Counted from the first letter of the stretch, positions 28,995 to 38,820 are shown. The stretch: DNA of 64,000 bases from Acholeplasma granularum ATCC 19168 (GCF_000526235.1 NZ_JAFR01000011.1:1-64000), one strand, 5' to 3'. A program made the numbers and translations. The notes: generated from the letters alone by a model not told the origin.

Positions 28995-30515
28995 ATGAGT
29001 AGATTAGATTATTCAATAAAAAACACAAAATACGCATTAATTGGACAAATAATCAGTCTATTGGTAAGTTTTATTACTAGAACTGTCTTTATCCAGTATT
29101 TAGGTAATGAATATTTAGGTGTCAGTGGAATATTATCAAACATAATGTCTATTATGTCTTTAGCTGAATTGGGGATAGGTGCTTCTATTATATATGGTTT
29201 ATATTTACCTTTAAAGGAAAATGATCATGAAAAGATCAAGAGTTTAATAAAATTATATAAAATTACCTATAGAATTATTGCGATATTTATATTGTTACTA
29301 GGAATAGTCTTACTCCCTTTCATAAATCTGATTGTAAATGTTGACCAATCATTTGACAACCTTTCTTTCTACTTTATGCTATTTGTACTAAATACTAGTT
29401 TTTCATACTTATTAGCAGCAAAAAAGTCTCTGATCATGGCAGATCAAAAAAAGTATATAACAACTCTATATAAATATTCTTTTTACATTATTCTTAATCT
29501 AGTTCAAATTTTTATACTTGTAACATTTAAAGATTTTACACTATTTTTAGTTATGCAAATTTTATTTACGTTATTAGAAAATTACGTTGTATCAAAGAAA
29601 GCAAATAAACTATACCCCTATCTGCTTGATAGTGATGTTGATAAACTTAGCAATGAAGAAACTAAATTGATTTACAAAAATTCATTAGCTATGTTTGGTC
29701 ATAAATTGGGGGGGATTGTAGTTGGTGCTACTGACAATTTATTAATCACACAATTCATAGGCATCACTCTAGTTGGAGTTTATTCTAACTACTTACTTGT
29801 TATTTCAGCATTTAATGTTTTTGGATCCTTATTTTTTACTTCTGTTATCTCAAGTATAGGCAATTTAGGAGCCGAAGAAAATAAGGAAAAATTGTTAAAA
29901 GTATTTTATAGGCTACTTTTTATTAATTTTATATATTATTCAATTAGTGCATTAGGTTTATTTTTACTTTTTAATGAGTTTATATTATTATGGATAGGTC
30001 CTGAATTTCTTATGAATAGATTTACAGTTTCTATTATTATTATCATATATTTTGTGAATGGTATGAGGAAAACCACTTTGTCATTTAGAGATGCCCTTGG
30101 TCTTTTTTGGCAAGATCGTTATAAACCTATTATAGAATCAATTATCAATTTATTAGCTTCTTTATTGCTAGTCTATTATATAGGGATAGATGGAATTTTT
30201 CTAGGCACACTGATATCACTATTAACAACATGTTTTTGGATTGAACCTTTGGTGTTATATAAATATTTCAATGTTAGTATAATTAATTATTTCAAAGTTT
30301 ATTTTAAGTACGTTATCTTTCTCGTAATTAATGCATCTATACTTCTATTTGTAACCATGCTTTATCAAGATTTTAGTCAAATTTGGTATTTTATTATTTC
30401 ATTCATAACAATCTTGTTTATCTATGCATGTAGCTTACTCATCATATTTAGAAAAAACGATAATTTTTTATTTTATTATAAAATTATTAAAGAGAAAATA
30501 CTAAAAATAAAATGA
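28995..30515 (+). CDS. polysaccharide flippase (Wzx-like)
   Basis: 506-residue MATE/MOP-superfamily transporter with 12-14 predicted membrane helices. N-terminal block KYALIGQIISLLVSFITRTVFI, followed by YLGVSGILSNIMSIMSLAELGIG, the typical start of a Wzx flippase. It should move the lipid-linked repeat unit across the membrane for polymerisation by the Wzy-like protein two genes upstream. GAGG precedes the ATG. Nearly 200 bases of structured, gene-free DNA follow. Confidence 0.85.
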   Translation: MSRLDYSIKNTKYALIGQIISLLVSFITRTVFIQYLGNEYLGVSGILSNIMSIMSLAELGIGASIIYGLYLPLKENDHEKIKSLIKLYKITYRIIAIFILLLGIVLLPFINLIVNVDQSFDNLSFYFMLFVLNTSFSYLLAAKKSLIMADQKKYITTLYKYSFYIILNLVQIFILVTFKDFTLFLVMQILFTLLENYVVSKKANKLYPYLLDSDVDKLSNEETKLIYKNSLAMFGHKLGGIVVGATDNLLITQFIGITLVGVYSNYLLVISAFNVFGSLFFTSVISSIGNLGAEENKEKLLKVFYRLLFINFIYYSISALGLFLLFNEFILLWIGPEFLMNRFTVSIIIIIYFVNGMRKTTLSFRDALGLFWQDRYKPIIESIINLLASLLLVYYIGIDGIFLGTLISLLTTCFWIEPLVLYKYFNVSIINYFKVYFKYVIFLVINASILLFVTMLYQDFSQIWYFIISFITILFIYACSLLIIFRKNDNFLFYYKIIKEKILKIK

Positions 30516-30712
30516 ACTAATTTAAGAATTAATTATATAACACATAGAAAGATCAATTGGTTATAAAACACCAATTGAAGTGTATTACTCAAAGTAAGAA
30601 ATTCTTACTTAATGTGTCCACTTTAATGTACCAAAAGCCGACTTATAAAACATAATATGTAGATGAGTCTTAAACTCAAATCTACACTACATATTATACG
30701 AGAGGGATTATT
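30516..30712. other. structured 197-base gap inside the capsule locus
   Basis: Holds three perfect hairpins: CAATTGGT/ACCAATTG (30554-30577), AAGTAAGAA/TTCTTACTT with one loop base (30592-30610), and ATAATATGTAG/CTACATATTAT (30652-30697). The last contains a competing inner stem GTAGAT/ATCTAC (30659-30685). No U-run follows any of them. A GAGAGGG ribosome site precedes the next gene. It could be a leader/attenuator or the remnant of a small transposon-like element. Confidence 0.5.
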
Positions 30713-31981
30713 ATGAATAATATAAAAAAAGTAAAGATTTTAGTTGCGCATCCTGCCCAGCAGCATTCATATAAAACAGCAGAAGCCCTAAAAATCAAGG
30801 GATATGATGTGAAATATGCCACTACCGTTTATAATAAGAAAAGATCCTGGACAAAATTTTTTATGAACTACATCAAAGGTGAAAATAAAATAAGAGCATA
30901 TAATAGAAGGAGTTCAATATTGGATGATGACGATGTAATCCAATTTAGTGAAATTAACTCGTTATTATTGCTTTTACTTAGAAGGGTCGATAAAAAGAAA
31001 AAAATATATCATAAATACTATGGTAGAGTTGTAGATAATTTTAATAAGAAATTGGCAAGGTATATAATCAGGAATAAGTATGATATTGTTATTTCGTTTG
31101 ACATTAACTCAGAAAAATTATTTACTATATTAGAAAAAAAAGCACCTAATATTATAAGAATCCTTGATATGTCAGCGCCAAATTTAGTTTTTATGGATTC
31201 TATTTTTAGGGAAGAATTAAATAGTAATCCTTTATCTTCTGCTGATTTATTAAGAGATTTCAATAGGAGAGATTACAAGACAAACATTGAAAAATCTAAA
31301 AAAGAGATAGATTTGGCACACTACTTTTTAGTCGCCTCTAAATTTACAAATGAATCACTAATGTTTAGTGGTGTTAAGGAATCTAAAATATATCAATGTA
31401 CATATGGTATTGATGTTAACAAATTTACACCTGGGAAATTACAAAATACTGATCGACTAAGGTGTACGTTTATGGGGGCAATTACTGCTAAGAAGGGTTG
31501 CAGCTACCTTTTTGAAGCGATTACTATGTTAAAAGAGGAATCGATTCAGTTTAATATAATTGGTGGCTATAATAAAAATGACTATTACTACAAGAATTTT
31601 CAAGATATATGCAATTTTACAGGACACATTCTTAAAGATAAAGTTATAGAGTATTTACAAGATACTGACGTATTTATTTTCCCATCCTTAGCAGATGGAT
31701 TTGGATTTGCCGCCTTAGAAGCTCTGTCATGCGGTGTTCCTGTAATTGTATCAAGTAATGCTGGCATTAGTGACATTATTATTGATGAATTTAATGGTTT
31801 TAAAATTGAAAGTCGAAGTTCTAAGGAAATAGAAAAAAAAATACGATGGTTTAATAAAAACTTAGATAAATTACCTCAAATGAAAATTAATGCTCGGAAA
31901 TCAGCAATTGAAATGACCTGGGAAAAGTATGGAAAAGACATAGATAATGCAATCAACGATATCTTATCTAAAAAAATATAA
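30713..31981 (+). CDS. glycosyltransferase family 4
   Basis: 422-residue GT-B glycosyltransferase. Motifs: LVAHPAQQHSYKTAEAL at the N-terminus; CTFMGAITAKKGCSYLFEAI, VFIFPSLADGFGFAALEALSCGVPVIVS (the EX7E glutamates) in the C-terminal half. The AHPAQQHS start resembles sugar transferases of the capsule-type GT4 set. It restarts transcription or translation after the structured gap, with a good GAGAGGG site. Donor and acceptor unknown. Confidence 0.82.
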   Translation: MNNIKKVKILVAHPAQQHSYKTAEALKIKGYDVKYATTVYNKKRSWTKFFMNYIKGENKIRAYNRRSSILDDDDVIQFSEINSLLLLLLRRVDKKKKIYHKYYGRVVDNFNKKLARYIIRNKYDIVISFDINSEKLFTILEKKAPNIIRILDMSAPNLVFMDSIFREELNSNPLSSADLLRDFNRRDYKTNIEKSKKEIDLAHYFLVASKFTNESLMFSGVKESKIYQCTYGIDVNKFTPGKLQNTDRLRCTFMGAITAKKGCSYLFEAITMLKEESIQFNIIGGYNKNDYYYKNFQDICNFTGHILKDKVIEYLQDTDVFIFPSLADGFGFAALEALSCGVPVIVSSNAGISDIIIDEFNGFKIESRSSKEIEKKIRWFNKNLDKLPQMKINARKSAIEMTWEKYGKDIDNAINDILSKKI

Positions 31982-32001
31982 AAGGGGGCAGGGAGGTTAA
32001 G

Positions 32002-32883
32002 ATGGATTTTGAACTTAGACGAATTCAATTATGTCAACTTGATTTAGCATTAGAAGTAAAAAGAATATGTGAAAAATATGAAATTAAATATTTTCTAATT
32101 GGAGGCACATTACTTGGTGCTGTTCGTCACGGAGGTTTTATACCGTGGGATGATGATTTAGACATAGGGATGCTTAGGAATGATTATGATAGATTTATTA
32201 ATATTGCTAAAGAAGAATTAAATAAAGAATATTTCTTACAGACTAATCAAACTGATAGGCATTATGGTTTTGGATTTGCAAAAATTAAAATAAATAACAC
32301 TATTTTTCTGGAAGAAATTACAAGAAAAAATAATACACACAAAGGAATATTTATTGATATATTCCCATTTGATAATATGCCAGATAATATAAAACAACAA
32401 AAGTGGCATAGCATCAAAGTGAGGTTATACAGGCACTTATTACTAATTAAATGTCGTTATTTGTCTTCTGATAAGAACAAAAAGTATAAACAAATTATAA
32501 TGAATATAGTTAGTGTACCACTATTATTTATTACCAAGAAATTTTTAGTGAGAAAGTTGGTTCGTGAGGAAACAAGATATAATAATAAAAAGACTATAAA
32601 CAAAATTAATCTTGAAGGATCATATAAATATAGAGAGCATATTGCTGCTAAACTGTTAGATAACAACCTGAGTACTATTAATTTTGAAAACATTTCTTTT
32701 TATACACCTAATTCTCCTGAATTATATCTTAAAAATTTGTATGGTGACTATCTAAAGTTACCACCTATTGATAAAAGACAAAATAGACATGGGATAGTAA
32801 AAATCGATTTTGGTAATTATGTAATTCGAAATAAAAATCTTAAAAGTAGTGATTACATTCTAGAAGATTCAACTAAAATTTAG
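32002..32883 (+). CDS. LicD-family phosphotransferase
   Basis: 293-residue LicD/FKRP-type protein, a nucleotidyltransferase-fold enzyme that transfers phosphocholine, phosphoglycerol or similar from a CDP donor to a glycan. Diagnostic motifs: YFLIGGTLLGAVRHGGFIPWDDDLDIGM with the DDD metal site, GIFIDIFPFDN, and the C-terminal YGDYLKLPP. The very next gene is a TagD-like CTP:glycerol-3-phosphate cytidylyltransferase, so phosphoglycerol from CDP-glycerol is the best-supported donor; this is inference from context. Confidence 0.87.
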   Translation: MDFELRRIQLCQLDLALEVKRICEKYEIKYFLIGGTLLGAVRHGGFIPWDDDLDIGMLRNDYDRFINIAKEELNKEYFLQTNQTDRHYGFGFAKIKINNTIFLEEITRKNNTHKGIFIDIFPFDNMPDNIKQQKWHSIKVRLYRHLLLIKCRYLSSDKNKKYKQIIMNIVSVPLLFITKKFLVRKLVREETRYNNKKTINKINLEGSYKYREHIAAKLLDNNLSTINFENISFYTPNSPELYLKNLYGDYLKLPPIDKRQNRHGIVKIDFGNYVIRNKNLKSSDYILEDSTKI

Positions 32884-32905
32884 ATAAAGGAAAAAGGTCA
32901 TAAAA

Positions 32906-33295
32906 TTGAAAAAAGTATTAACCTATGGAACATTTGATTTGCTTCATGTTGGTCACATCAACTTATTAAGACGTGCAAGTGAATTAGGAGATTATTTAGT
33001 TGTAGGAATCTCAACGGATGAGTTTAATATAAAAAAAGGAAAGAAGAGTATATACACTTTTAATGAAAGAAAAACCATACTTGAATCTATTAAATATGTC
33101 AATGAGATAATAGCCGAAACAACTTGGGAGCAAAAGGTAAATGATGTAAAAAAGCACAGTATAGATATTTTTGTAATTGGTGATGATTGGACTGGAAAAT
33201 TTGATTTTTTAAAAGAATATTGTGAAGTTATTTATTTAGCACGAACTCCAGATATATCTACTACTGAAACTAAAGAGAATATAAAAAAACCATAG
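32906..33295 (+). CDS. tagD: glycerol-3-phosphate cytidylyltransferase (TagD/GCT-like)
   Basis: 129 residues, the normal length of this soluble enzyme that makes CDP-glycerol. Motifs: TYGTFDLLHVGHINLLRRA (HxGH nucleotidyl-transfer motif), ERKTILESIKYV, FVIGDDWTGKFDFL and the C-terminal RTPDISTTE (RTxGISTT-type). The start is TTG at 32906 with an AAAGG/AGG stretch upstream. Neighbouring LicD would use the CDP-glycerol to decorate the glycan. Confidence 0.9.
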   Translation: MKKVLTYGTFDLLHVGHINLLRRASELGDYLVVGISTDEFNIKKGKKSIYTFNERKTILESIKYVNEIIAETTWEQKVNDVKKHSIDIFVIGDDWTGKFDFLKEYCEVIYLARTPDISTTETKENIKKP

Positions 33296-33331
33296 TTATG
33301 CCTTATCAATACTTAGATATTTGGAGGAAGA

Positions 33332-34645
33332 ATGAAAAAATACTTTGGAACAGACGGAATACGCGGTATCGCATTTGAAAAATTAAATTCAAAAGTAGCA
33401 TTTAAATTAGGTCAAGCCATTGCTAAGAAGTTTAATCCTAATGAAATCATAATTGGTCAAGACACTAGACTATCTTCAAACATGCTTGCTTATGGTGTTG
33501 CATATGGTGCAGCACTAGCTGGAGTAAATGTAAAAATAGCAGGTGTTGTTTCAACACCTATGATTGCTTATTACTCTAAAGTCAAAGATATCATAGGAGT
33601 TATGATCACTGCATCTCATAACCCTTATACTGATAATGGGATTAAGGTCATCAAATCAGGATATAAGATGCTTGATGAAGAAGAACTTAATTTAGAAACC
33701 TATATTGATGATAATGAGGTTTTATCTTCATCTAAACTGGGTGCAATTGAAATTACTCACGATGTAGAAGATATTTATATAAGTGTCTATGAAGATTTAA
33801 ATATTCCTAAAACATCAATGAAAATTACCTACGACTCTGCAAATGGTGCTAACTATCTTATATCTAAAAAGGTTATAGAGTCTTTTGCATCACATACTTA
33901 TCAAATAGGCAATACACCAGATGGCTTAAATATAAACCTAAATGTTGGCTCAACTCATTTAGATGCTATTATAAATGCTGTTAAAAATAACGGGTCAGAT
34001 ATTGGACTATCTTTTGATGGTGATGGAGATCGTATACTAGTCATAGATAAAGATGGCATAACCTATGATGGAGACTATATAGTCTACATCATAGCTAAGT
34101 ATTTAAAATCTAAAGGAAAACTAAAAAAAGATACAGTAGTCTTAACTCAAATGAGTAATCCTGGAATGTTAAATGCATTTAAAACACTAGGTATCAAAGT
34201 ACTTCAAACTCCAGTAGGAGATAAATATGTATCTGAAGAAATTATGAATCACGATTTAAGTATTGGTGGAGAAAATTCAGGTCATATCATCATAAATGAC
34301 TTACTACCTTCTGGGGATGGTTTATTTGCTGGTGTTTATATACTAAAAATCTTAGAAGAGCATAAAACATCACTAAAAGATTATACAAAAGAAGTAGTGA
34401 TGTATCCTCAAAAGATGGTTAATATTAAAAATGTCAATAAAGAAGTCTTAAAGGATCAAAGAATCATTGATTTAGTTTCTATGGTAAGAAATAAATTACC
34501 AGAAGGATCACTTCTTTTAGTTCGTCCTAGTGGCACGGAACCCCTAATACGTGTTACAATAAGTTGCCAAGATTTATCAGAGTTAGATAAATATATGAGC
34601 CTTTTAGTAAATGAAATAGAAATCTTAGGGAGATTAGTAGAATGA
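33332..34645 (+). CDS. glmM: phosphoglucosamine mutase
   Basis: Interconverts glucosamine-6-phosphate and glucosamine-1-phosphate. 437 residues. Motifs: KYFGTDGIRGIA, the phosphoserine loop MITASHNPYTDNGIKV, the Mg site FDGDGDRILVID, the sugar loop GGENSGHII, and VRPSGTEPLIRV. It is coupled to glmU by an ATGA overlap. Feeds UDP-GlcNAc to CapE and probably to other pathways. Confidence 0.95.
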   Translation: MKKYFGTDGIRGIAFEKLNSKVAFKLGQAIAKKFNPNEIIIGQDTRLSSNMLAYGVAYGAALAGVNVKIAGVVSTPMIAYYSKVKDIIGVMITASHNPYTDNGIKVIKSGYKMLDEEELNLETYIDDNEVLSSSKLGAIEITHDVEDIYISVYEDLNIPKTSMKITYDSANGANYLISKKVIESFASHTYQIGNTPDGLNINLNVGSTHLDAIINAVKNNGSDIGLSFDGDGDRILVIDKDGITYDGDYIVYIIAKYLKSKGKLKKDTVVLTQMSNPGMLNAFKTLGIKVLQTPVGDKYVSEEIMNHDLSIGGENSGHIIINDLLPSGDGLFAGVYILKILEEHKTSLKDYTKEVVMYPQKMVNIKNVNKEVLKDQRIIDLVSMVRNKLPEGSLLLVRPSGTEPLIRVTISCQDLSELDKYMSLLVNEIEILGRLVE

Positions 34646-36024
34646 AAAAATATGCACTTGTTCTTGCTGCTGGTAAGGGCACAAGAATGAAAACAGATAT
34701 ACCGAAAGTTGCGTTTCCTATTTTAAGAAAACCAATGATTGAGTATATTGTAGAAAACATTGAAAAATCAGTTGTTGATGACATATACCTTGTTTTAGGC
34801 TACAAACGCGAAGTTGTAGAAGATATTCTTAAAAACAGAGCTAAATATGTCTACCAGGAAGAACAACTAGGTACAGGACATGCTGCCATGCAAGCATCTG
34901 CTGTTCTAGAAAAACTAGACGGTAATACATTTATTATGCCAGGAGATGTTCCTTTAATATGGTATAAATCAATTAATCGAATGTTTACTCTACATGAAGA
35001 AAGTAATAATGACCTAACTGTAGTTACAGCTCATTATGATGATCCAGAAGGATACGGCAGAATCATACGTAATGAACATGGTATGATTGAGCGTATTATA
35101 GAAGAACGTGATGCAACAGATGAACAAAAAGAGATTAAAGAAGTAAATACTGGAATTTATATTGTAAACAATAAAAAGTTCTTTTCACTACTTAAAAAAT
35201 TAGGTAATAAGAACGCTAAAGGTGAATACTATATTACTGATATGGTAGAACTTATGAATAAGAAATACAAAGTAGGTTCTTACTTAATTAAAAATAACTC
35301 TATAGCAATGGGTGTCAATGATTTATATGGAATATCTAAAGCTGAAAAATATTTAAGAGAATATATTAATAAAGAACATATGATCAATGGGGTATCCATG
35401 ATTAACCCTGAAACAATTACAATTGGACATAACGTCATCATTGAACCAGGGGTTACAATTAACCCAAATACTACTATCACAGGTAAAACCTACATTAGAA
35501 CAGGGGCAATCATTGGACCAAATACTGAAGTACATAACTCTCAAATATTTGAAAATGTCGTCATAAAACATAGTTTAATATACGATAGTATCGTTCGTGA
35601 AGAAACAACTGTTGGACCATTTGCCCACCTAAGAGATCATGCAGATATTGGAAGTCATAACCGTATTGGTAACTTTGTTGAAGTTAAAAAATCTAGTACA
35701 GGTCATGATACTAAAGCCAGTCATCTTGCATATATTGGTGATGCTACAATTGGTAGTGGTGTTAACTTTGGTTGTGGATCTATTACTGTAAACTATGATG
35801 GTATAAATAAACATCCTACAATTATTGGTGATAATGTATTTATTGGATGTAATACAAATATGGTAGCACCACTTAAAATTGGAAATAATGTCTTTATTGC
35901 TGCAGGATCTACAGTAACTAAAGATATTCCTGAAAATGGATTTGCTATTGCAAGATCTCGTCAAGTAACTAAAGAAGATTATTCAAAATATTTAATTAAA
36001 CCAAAAGAAAAGAAAACTGAATAA
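34642..36024 (+). CDS. glmU: bifunctional GlmU (GlcN-1-P acetyltransferase / GlcNAc-1-P uridyltransferase)
   Basis: 460 residues, two domains. The N-terminal pyrophosphorylase has LAAGKGTRMKTDIPKV, QLGTGHAAM and MPGDVPLI; the C-terminal left-handed beta-helix has hexapeptide repeats (VIIEPGVTINPNTTITGKT) and the acetyltransferase blocks FAHLRDHADIG, VEVKKSSTG, HLAYIGDATIG and NYDGINKHPTIIGD. It makes UDP-GlcNAc, the precursor for the FucNAc branch. Last gene of the capsule-related block and followed by a terminator. Confidence 0.96.
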   Translation: MKKYALVLAAGKGTRMKTDIPKVAFPILRKPMIEYIVENIEKSVVDDIYLVLGYKREVVEDILKNRAKYVYQEEQLGTGHAAMQASAVLEKLDGNTFIMPGDVPLIWYKSINRMFTLHEESNNDLTVVTAHYDDPEGYGRIIRNEHGMIERIIEERDATDEQKEIKEVNTGIYIVNNKKFFSLLKKLGNKNAKGEYYITDMVELMNKKYKVGSYLIKNNSIAMGVNDLYGISKAEKYLREYINKEHMINGVSMINPETITIGHNVIIEPGVTINPNTTITGKTYIRTGAIIGPNTEVHNSQIFENVVIKHSLIYDSIVREETTVGPFAHLRDHADIGSHNRIGNFVEVKKSSTGHDTKASHLAYIGDATIGSGVNFGCGSITVNYDGINKHPTIIGDNVFIGCNTNMVAPLKIGNNVFIAAGSTVTKDIPENGFAIARSRQVTKEDYSKYLIKPKEKKTE

Positions 36025-36040
36025 TTTTATAAATTAAAAC

Positions 36041-36090
36041 AAACATCGTTCAATTAGCTTTATGTACATTATTGAACGATGTTTCTTTAT
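36041..36090 (+). terminator. glmU terminator
   Basis: Perfect 14-bp stem AAACATCGTTCAAT / ATTGAACGATGTTT followed by CTTTAT. Closes the glmMU/capsule block. Confidence 0.8.
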
Positions 36091-36177
36091 AAAATTTGAA
36101 GTTTATATTGAAACATAAAGTATTTATAAATTTAGCTTTATTTACTGTCAATGTTAAAAATAGAAAGAGACAAGATT

Positions 36178-36903
36178 ATGAAAACATTTAAGAAAATATT
36201 TAAAATTTCATTTTATATTTTATCAGCAATTATTTTTATTATATTCATAACTTTAAGTCTTTTTGCATGGAATGCATCTAAACCATTAAGTGAAATGTAT
36301 GATGAAATAGATAGACTAAATAAAGAATCTATATATATTACTGAAGCATATGATAGTCATAATTTAGTTGTTAATAATCCTAAAGCCCAAATTATAATCA
36401 TTCCAGGTGGATTAGTCACATCTGAAAGTTATTTATATTTAGCTTATAGCCTTGCTATAGAAGGCTATAATGTAACGGTATCTAAAGCATTGTTTCATCT
36501 TGCAATACTAACTCCTAATTATGCATCAAGATTCTTATCAAATACATTACCTAATATTATAATCGGTCACTCACTTGGTGGTACGGTAGGTGGCTTTATA
36601 GCATCTAGTCATCATAAAGTAGATCATCTTATATTACTTGCAAGTTATACAACAAAACCAATTAATAATGCATCTGTTTTATTAATTACAGCAGAAAATG
36701 ATCTTGTAATTAATCAGGATGCATTTAATAATAGTTTAAGCAATTATGAAAATTATGAAAGAGTTGACATAGATGGTGGTAACCACGCTGGGTTTGGTTA
36801 TTATGGAAAACAATCTGGTGATGGGATAGCACTTATTACAATTAATGCACAACAAAATCAAACGCTACAAATTATCAAAGATTATTTAGAAAATCATTTA
36901 TAG
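36178..36903 (+). CDS. membrane-anchored alpha/beta hydrolase
   Basis: About 241 residues. N-terminal signal-anchor helix (~10-35, FYILSAIIFIIFITLSLFAW), then an alpha/beta hydrolase fold with nucleophile elbow IIIGHSLGGTVGG, a possible acid in TAENDLV and catalytic His in DGGNHAGFG. It is therefore likely extracytoplasmic and membrane-bound. Start chosen at 36178 because the AAAGAGACAAG stretch fits it; the upstream ATG at 36151 lacks a ribosome site. Substrate unknown. Confidence 0.75.
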   Translation: MKTFKKIFKISFYILSAIIFIIFITLSLFAWNASKPLSEMYDEIDRLNKESIYITEAYDSHNLVVNNPKAQIIIIPGGLVTSESYLYLAYSLAIEGYNVTVSKALFHLAILTPNYASRFLSNTLPNIIIGHSLGGTVGGFIASSHHKVDHLILLASYTTKPINNASVLLITAENDLVINQDAFNNSLSNYENYERVDIDGGNHAGFGYYGKQSGDGIALITINAQQNQTLQIIKDYLENHL

Positions 36904-36940
36904 AAATTAATAACTTTAGTTATAAAAATTCTATAAAATA

Positions 36941-36976
36941 AAAAAAGATGGTCGCTCTAAAGTAGAACAACCATCT
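36941..36976 (-). terminator. terminator for the minus-strand P-loop gene
   Basis: Read on the minus strand: AGATGGT stem, 17-base loop, ACCATCT, then TTTTT. It lies about 80 bases beyond the stop of the HPrK/PEPCK-like gene. Confidence 0.6.
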
Positions 36977-37057
36977 AATCATATATTAAATTTAACTTAA
37001 AACACACCTTTTATAAATTAGGGTACAGATTAAATTCAGATGTTTTATAATATATAT

Positions 37058-38758
37058 CTATTTTAGTAGATAATCTAGTAGTTTTCTTGCAGCCTCTTGT
37101 GGTCCTTTTTGTTCATAACCATCAATTGCTAATTTTGTATATATTACCCCAACTGGAATATTATTTTCTTTTAGTTTTCTAAAGTAGTAATCAATTAATG
37201 GTTTAGTTTCATTTTCATGTTGAACAGGTCCAAATGGGTTTGCAAAAAATGTTTTAGTCATACCTACTTCACTTGTAGTACCTTTAGCTTTTCTTTTACC
37301 TTCTTCAAATACTAAGGCAGCATTATCAATAGTATCAAAAATTTCTAGTCCTGATTTTTCCTCATCATAGTTATTGGCATATAATAATAAATCTACTTTA
37401 TGATCTTTCATGATAAATCCATAATCAGCAGCAGGTAGTACAACTCTAGCATTTGTTTTATTTGGGTTTAAAAATACAGCTCTATCGATTTGTTTATAGG
37501 CATAGCCTTGATCTAAATCATCTAATCTTACAAAAGCTCCAATTTCTGTACCATATGAAATGACTTTATTATCAATGATTTCAAAGGTGCCCATATCATC
37601 ATAAATAATTTCAATAGATGTGACTTTTCCTTCGCCAACAACTCTTAATGATTCTATGGTTTCAGACTTACCAGCACCACTATCGCCAATTATAACAACA
37701 TTTTTTGATTTACCACCTTTAAGTTGAAGTTTAAACATAGCTCCATGAATTGGTAGTTTCTTTTCATGTATCATTTTTACGTTGTGTAATGTTAAAAGCA
37801 TTTTTTTAACATAACCAAAGTAATCATTCTTATCATTTAAACTCACAAACCCGGCATATATATCATTTTCTTTATCATGATAGTATGTGCCATCATATAT
37901 TTCTTCACTAATACCATAAACATAGATTAGATCAGGCTTTTTATCTTTATATTCTTCAAAGGATGCCATTTCAAAAAGGGATCCTAATGTGACTGCATAT
38001 TTCATAAACTTATTATGAATATAAGCATAAGTAAGGTAAGGTCCAACTTTAATTGCAACAACAACAAAATCATTTTTATTAATTGAAATATTTTTAAGTG
38101 GGTTTTCATTAACAGGTTTAAATAAACCCGTTCTTGTATTAGATTTAGAATAAATCATTAAAGGTGGTGTAATTACTATACCGGTTGCAAATCTATTATC
38201 AGTAAGTTTTGTATAAGGACTATTAAATGTCCACGGATTACTTACTAATGAAATGTTTGCTTGAGTACCTGCAGGTAATTGTCTAATCAAATGATAATTT
38301 CTATCCATAATCTTTTCAGTAATTGTTCTATATAAATTAAGTACTAAGTTAGAAAAACCTTCGGTTGTATTAATCAGTCTTTTATTCATTGATTTATCAT
38401 CATCATGTCTTGTACGACTTAAAAAACCGTAACGCTCTAATCTTCTCCAGTAGTTATAAAAATCTTCTGTAAATAAGAAGAAGTGGTATCTGTTTAGTTT
38501 ATGGCTTAAAGCATCAAGTAAATTGACAACTTCCTCATATGGCCATACAAGTAGTGCTTTATAAATACGGATTAAATCCGGTTGTTTAATTCGTAAAATC
38601 CATTTATAATCAGGATTTTCTAATCTTTTAACAGAGTTTAAATAACGTCTTAATATTAATTGAAAAGGTTTTGAAGATAATATGTCTGCTTCAGAATTAC
38701 AAGGAATTCGGTTAAATTGTAAAATAAATGAATTGTCATCAAAAAAATAATTTTTCAT
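37058..38758 (-). CDS. HPr-kinase/PEPCK-like P-loop protein
   Basis: 566 residues. Residues ~345-566 contain a phosphate-binding loop IIGDSGAGKSET, an IIYDDMGTF segment and a conserved-looking region with GTTSEVGMTKTFFANPFGPVQ. This resembles the kinase core shared by HPr kinase and ATP-type PEP carboxykinase. The N-terminal ~330 residues show no family I recognise, with no signal peptide and no membrane helices. AAGGAGG precedes the ATG; the gene is monocistronic and diverges from the SGNH hydrolase gene. Enzymatic role unknown: protein kinase or carboxykinase-like activity are both possible. Confidence 0.6.
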   Translation of the reverse strand: MKNYFFDDNSFILQFNRIPCNSEADILSSKPFQLILRRYLNSVKRLENPDYKWILRIKQPDLIRIYKALLVWPYEEVVNLLDALSHKLNRYHFFLFTEDFYNYWRRLERYGFLSRTRHDDDKSMNKRLINTTEGFSNLVLNLYRTITEKIMDRNYHLIRQLPAGTQANISLVSNPWTFNSPYTKLTDNRFATGIVITPPLMIYSKSNTRTGLFKPVNENPLKNISINKNDFVVVAIKVGPYLTYAYIHNKFMKYAVTLGSLFEMASFEEYKDKKPDLIYVYGISEEIYDGTYYHDKENDIYAGFVSLNDKNDYFGYVKKMLLTLHNVKMIHEKKLPIHGAMFKLQLKGGKSKNVVIIGDSGAGKSETIESLRVVGEGKVTSIEIIYDDMGTFEIIDNKVISYGTEIGAFVRLDDLDQGYAYKQIDRAVFLNPNKTNARVVLPAADYGFIMKDHKVDLLLYANNYDEEKSGLEIFDTIDNAALVFEEGKRKAKGTTSEVGMTKTFFANPFGPVQHENETKPLIDYYFRKLKENNIPVGVIYTKLAIDGYEQKGPQEAARKLLDYLLK

Positions 38759-38820
38759 GAAGTACCTCCTTAAATAGGTATCTATCTTATTTCTAAATTA
38801 TAACATATTTGGGCATAATA

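Noticed and set aside
35629-35964. 111-codon minus-strand ORF opposite glmU
   Set aside because: Shadow of the hexapeptide repeats of glmU; no ribosome site, Ser/Cys/Asn-rich translation.
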